This document shows, in pieces, positions 63,424 to 64,000 of a DNA stretch of 64,000 bases. The position numbers and the translations under genes were made by a program. The notes below the pieces were generated by a model. It ran no database searches. It was not told the origin of the DNA and was given only the letters and a program-made list of their open reading frames with translations. Numbering within the stretch: the stretch's first letter is position 1; the number at the start of each line of letters is the position of its first letter. The DNA lies in NCBI GenBank assembly GCA_002104905.1, contig MCFE01000138.1, positions 93,486 through 157,485 on the forward strand, written 5' to 3'. This DNA comes from Basidiobolus meristosporus CBS 931.73 (Eukaryota; Basidiobolomycota; Basidiobolomycetes; Basidiobolales; Basidiobolaceae).

Positions 63424-63799
63424 TAGGGGGGAGGGAAAGTCACCAAGTTGGTGAAATCTTTATTTGAGTTAAGAACTAATCTAAGTACAAATAAAGAAGC
63501 CAATTAAGAGGTCTAGAACCTCTCTAATAAGTAATCTAATCTATGTTTTGTTTCATCTCTAATGTTTGTTTCAATAAAGTAAAGCTCATTAGGGGTAAAT
63601 ATAAAATTCAGGGGTTTTGGGGGAAGTACAAATTGTAGGTGTTTCTGATCAATATAATCCAAGACTGGAACCCAGCCTGGGATTAGGTGTAGTAGGAAAG
63701 GTGTGTGGACTTGTAAGTAGCTCTGCCACATAGATCTTAGATGGTCCTGAGCCAGTAGTCTTGGTTTCTCAGCTTTTTGAAGTTTTGAAGCAAGCTCTG
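63424..63799 (-). mobile_element. LINE copy E (outermost, second subfamily)
   Basis: Junction TTTTAGGGGGGAGGG, hairpin TCACCAAGTTGGTGA (63440-63454). The 72-codon frame 63731-63513 (MWQSYLQVHTPFLLHLIPG...) is a diverged version of the copy B/D carboxy-terminal domain, with PP(K)PLNFIFTPNELYFIE in place of PPFPLNSVLSTEEL. The 5' end abuts the terminal TTAGGG tract directly. Confidence 0.82.
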
Positions 63800-64000
63800 T
63801 TAGGGTTAGGGTTAGGGTTAGGGTTAGGGTTAGGGTTGGGTTAGGGTTAGGGTTAGGGTTAGGGTTAGGGTTAGGGTTAGGGTTAGGGTTAGGGTTAGGG
63901 TTAGGGTTAGGGTTAGGGTTAGGGTTAGGGTTAGGGTTAGGGTTAGGGTTAGGGTTAGGGTTAGGGTTAGGGTTAGGGTTAGGGTTAGGGTTAGGTTAGG
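63800..64000 (+). repeat. Terminal telomere, TTAGGG repeats
   Basis: About 33 units running to the window edge, with one TTGGG variant (about 63836-63840) and TTAGG variants at the very end. Orientation (G-rich strand 5' to 3' toward the end) shows that the right side is the physical chromosome end. Confidence 0.98.

Noticed and set aside
57862-63454. TCACCAA-GGTGA palindromes as a CRISPR-like or transcription-terminator array
   Set aside because: They occur only once per LINE copy at its 3' end, with no spacers; they belong to the retrotransposon.

Overview
This is a fungal chromosome end. The right edge is a terminal array of about 33 TTAGGG repeats (63800-64000). Genes are compact, have TATA boxes 30-60 nt upstream and AATAAA signals, and the few introns I can infer are 35-120 nt with CTAAC-like branch points. 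The phylum is unresolved: Tnp2-type transposases, Gypsy LTRs and LINEs fit Basidiomycota or Mucoromycota at least as well as Ascomycota. Except for two Hsp31-like genes and one tRNA, the window is accessory subtelomeric DNA: small secreted-protein families, their many broken copies, and transposons.

Layout. 0-6.4 kb: two degenerate Tnp2/CACTA-like DNA transposons in inverted orientation, each with a divergent accessory gene. 7.4-16.4 kb: a tandem array with a unit of about 4 kb, holding three secreted-protein families (here A, B, C); intact genes are A1, B1 and C4. 16.4-22.8 kb: CpG-poor transposon graveyard with two solo Gypsy LTRs that have perfect 5-bp target duplications. 22.8-28.8 kb: Cys-rich gene remnants (G, F), tRNA-Leu(CAG), A3, B3 and a 72-aa protein (H1). 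29-32.6 kb: tandem array of a 65-aa six-cysteine secreted peptide (D). 33-37.7 kb: decayed copies of A, B, F and G and an alpha/beta-hydrolase fragment. 38-39.9 kb: LTR/Copia and B-gene remnants. 40.5-45 kb: two Hsp31/DJ-1 genes, a putative two-exon membrane protein and a 232-aa secreted protein. 45.5-53.9 kb: duplicated copies of the earlier blocks (B5, H2, H3, tRNA copy, A5). 54-57.3 kb: duplicated 67-aa gene (E1, E2). 57.8-64 kb: telomeric retrotransposon zone.

Two things stand out. First, the last 6 kb records repeated attachment of one-oriented, 5'-truncated LINE copies to telomeric repeats. Each begins with a TTAGGG-type junction and a conserved hairpin at its 3' end, as expected if the G-strand overhang primed reverse transcription. 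One such junction cuts straight through a Gypsy gag gene, so it marks an old, healed chromosome break. Second, families A, B and C travel together as a module and look distantly related. B and C combine a signal peptide, an acidic middle, a shared LSNxNQ...DQTLYQP motif and a short basic tail; B has a conserved Lys-Arg site before the tail. This is a precursor-like architecture I do not recognise as a named family.

How the parts interact: transposon blocks are almost free of CpG while secreted-gene blocks are not, so the region looks like a mosaic of modified, silenced DNA and expressed islands. Large duplications (25.8-28.1 with 45.8-48.1 kb; 33.7-35.3 with 50.8-52.3 kb; 54.0-54.9 with 56.4-57.3 kb; 7.5-11.3 with 11.9-15.3 kb) drive birth and death of the secreted genes.
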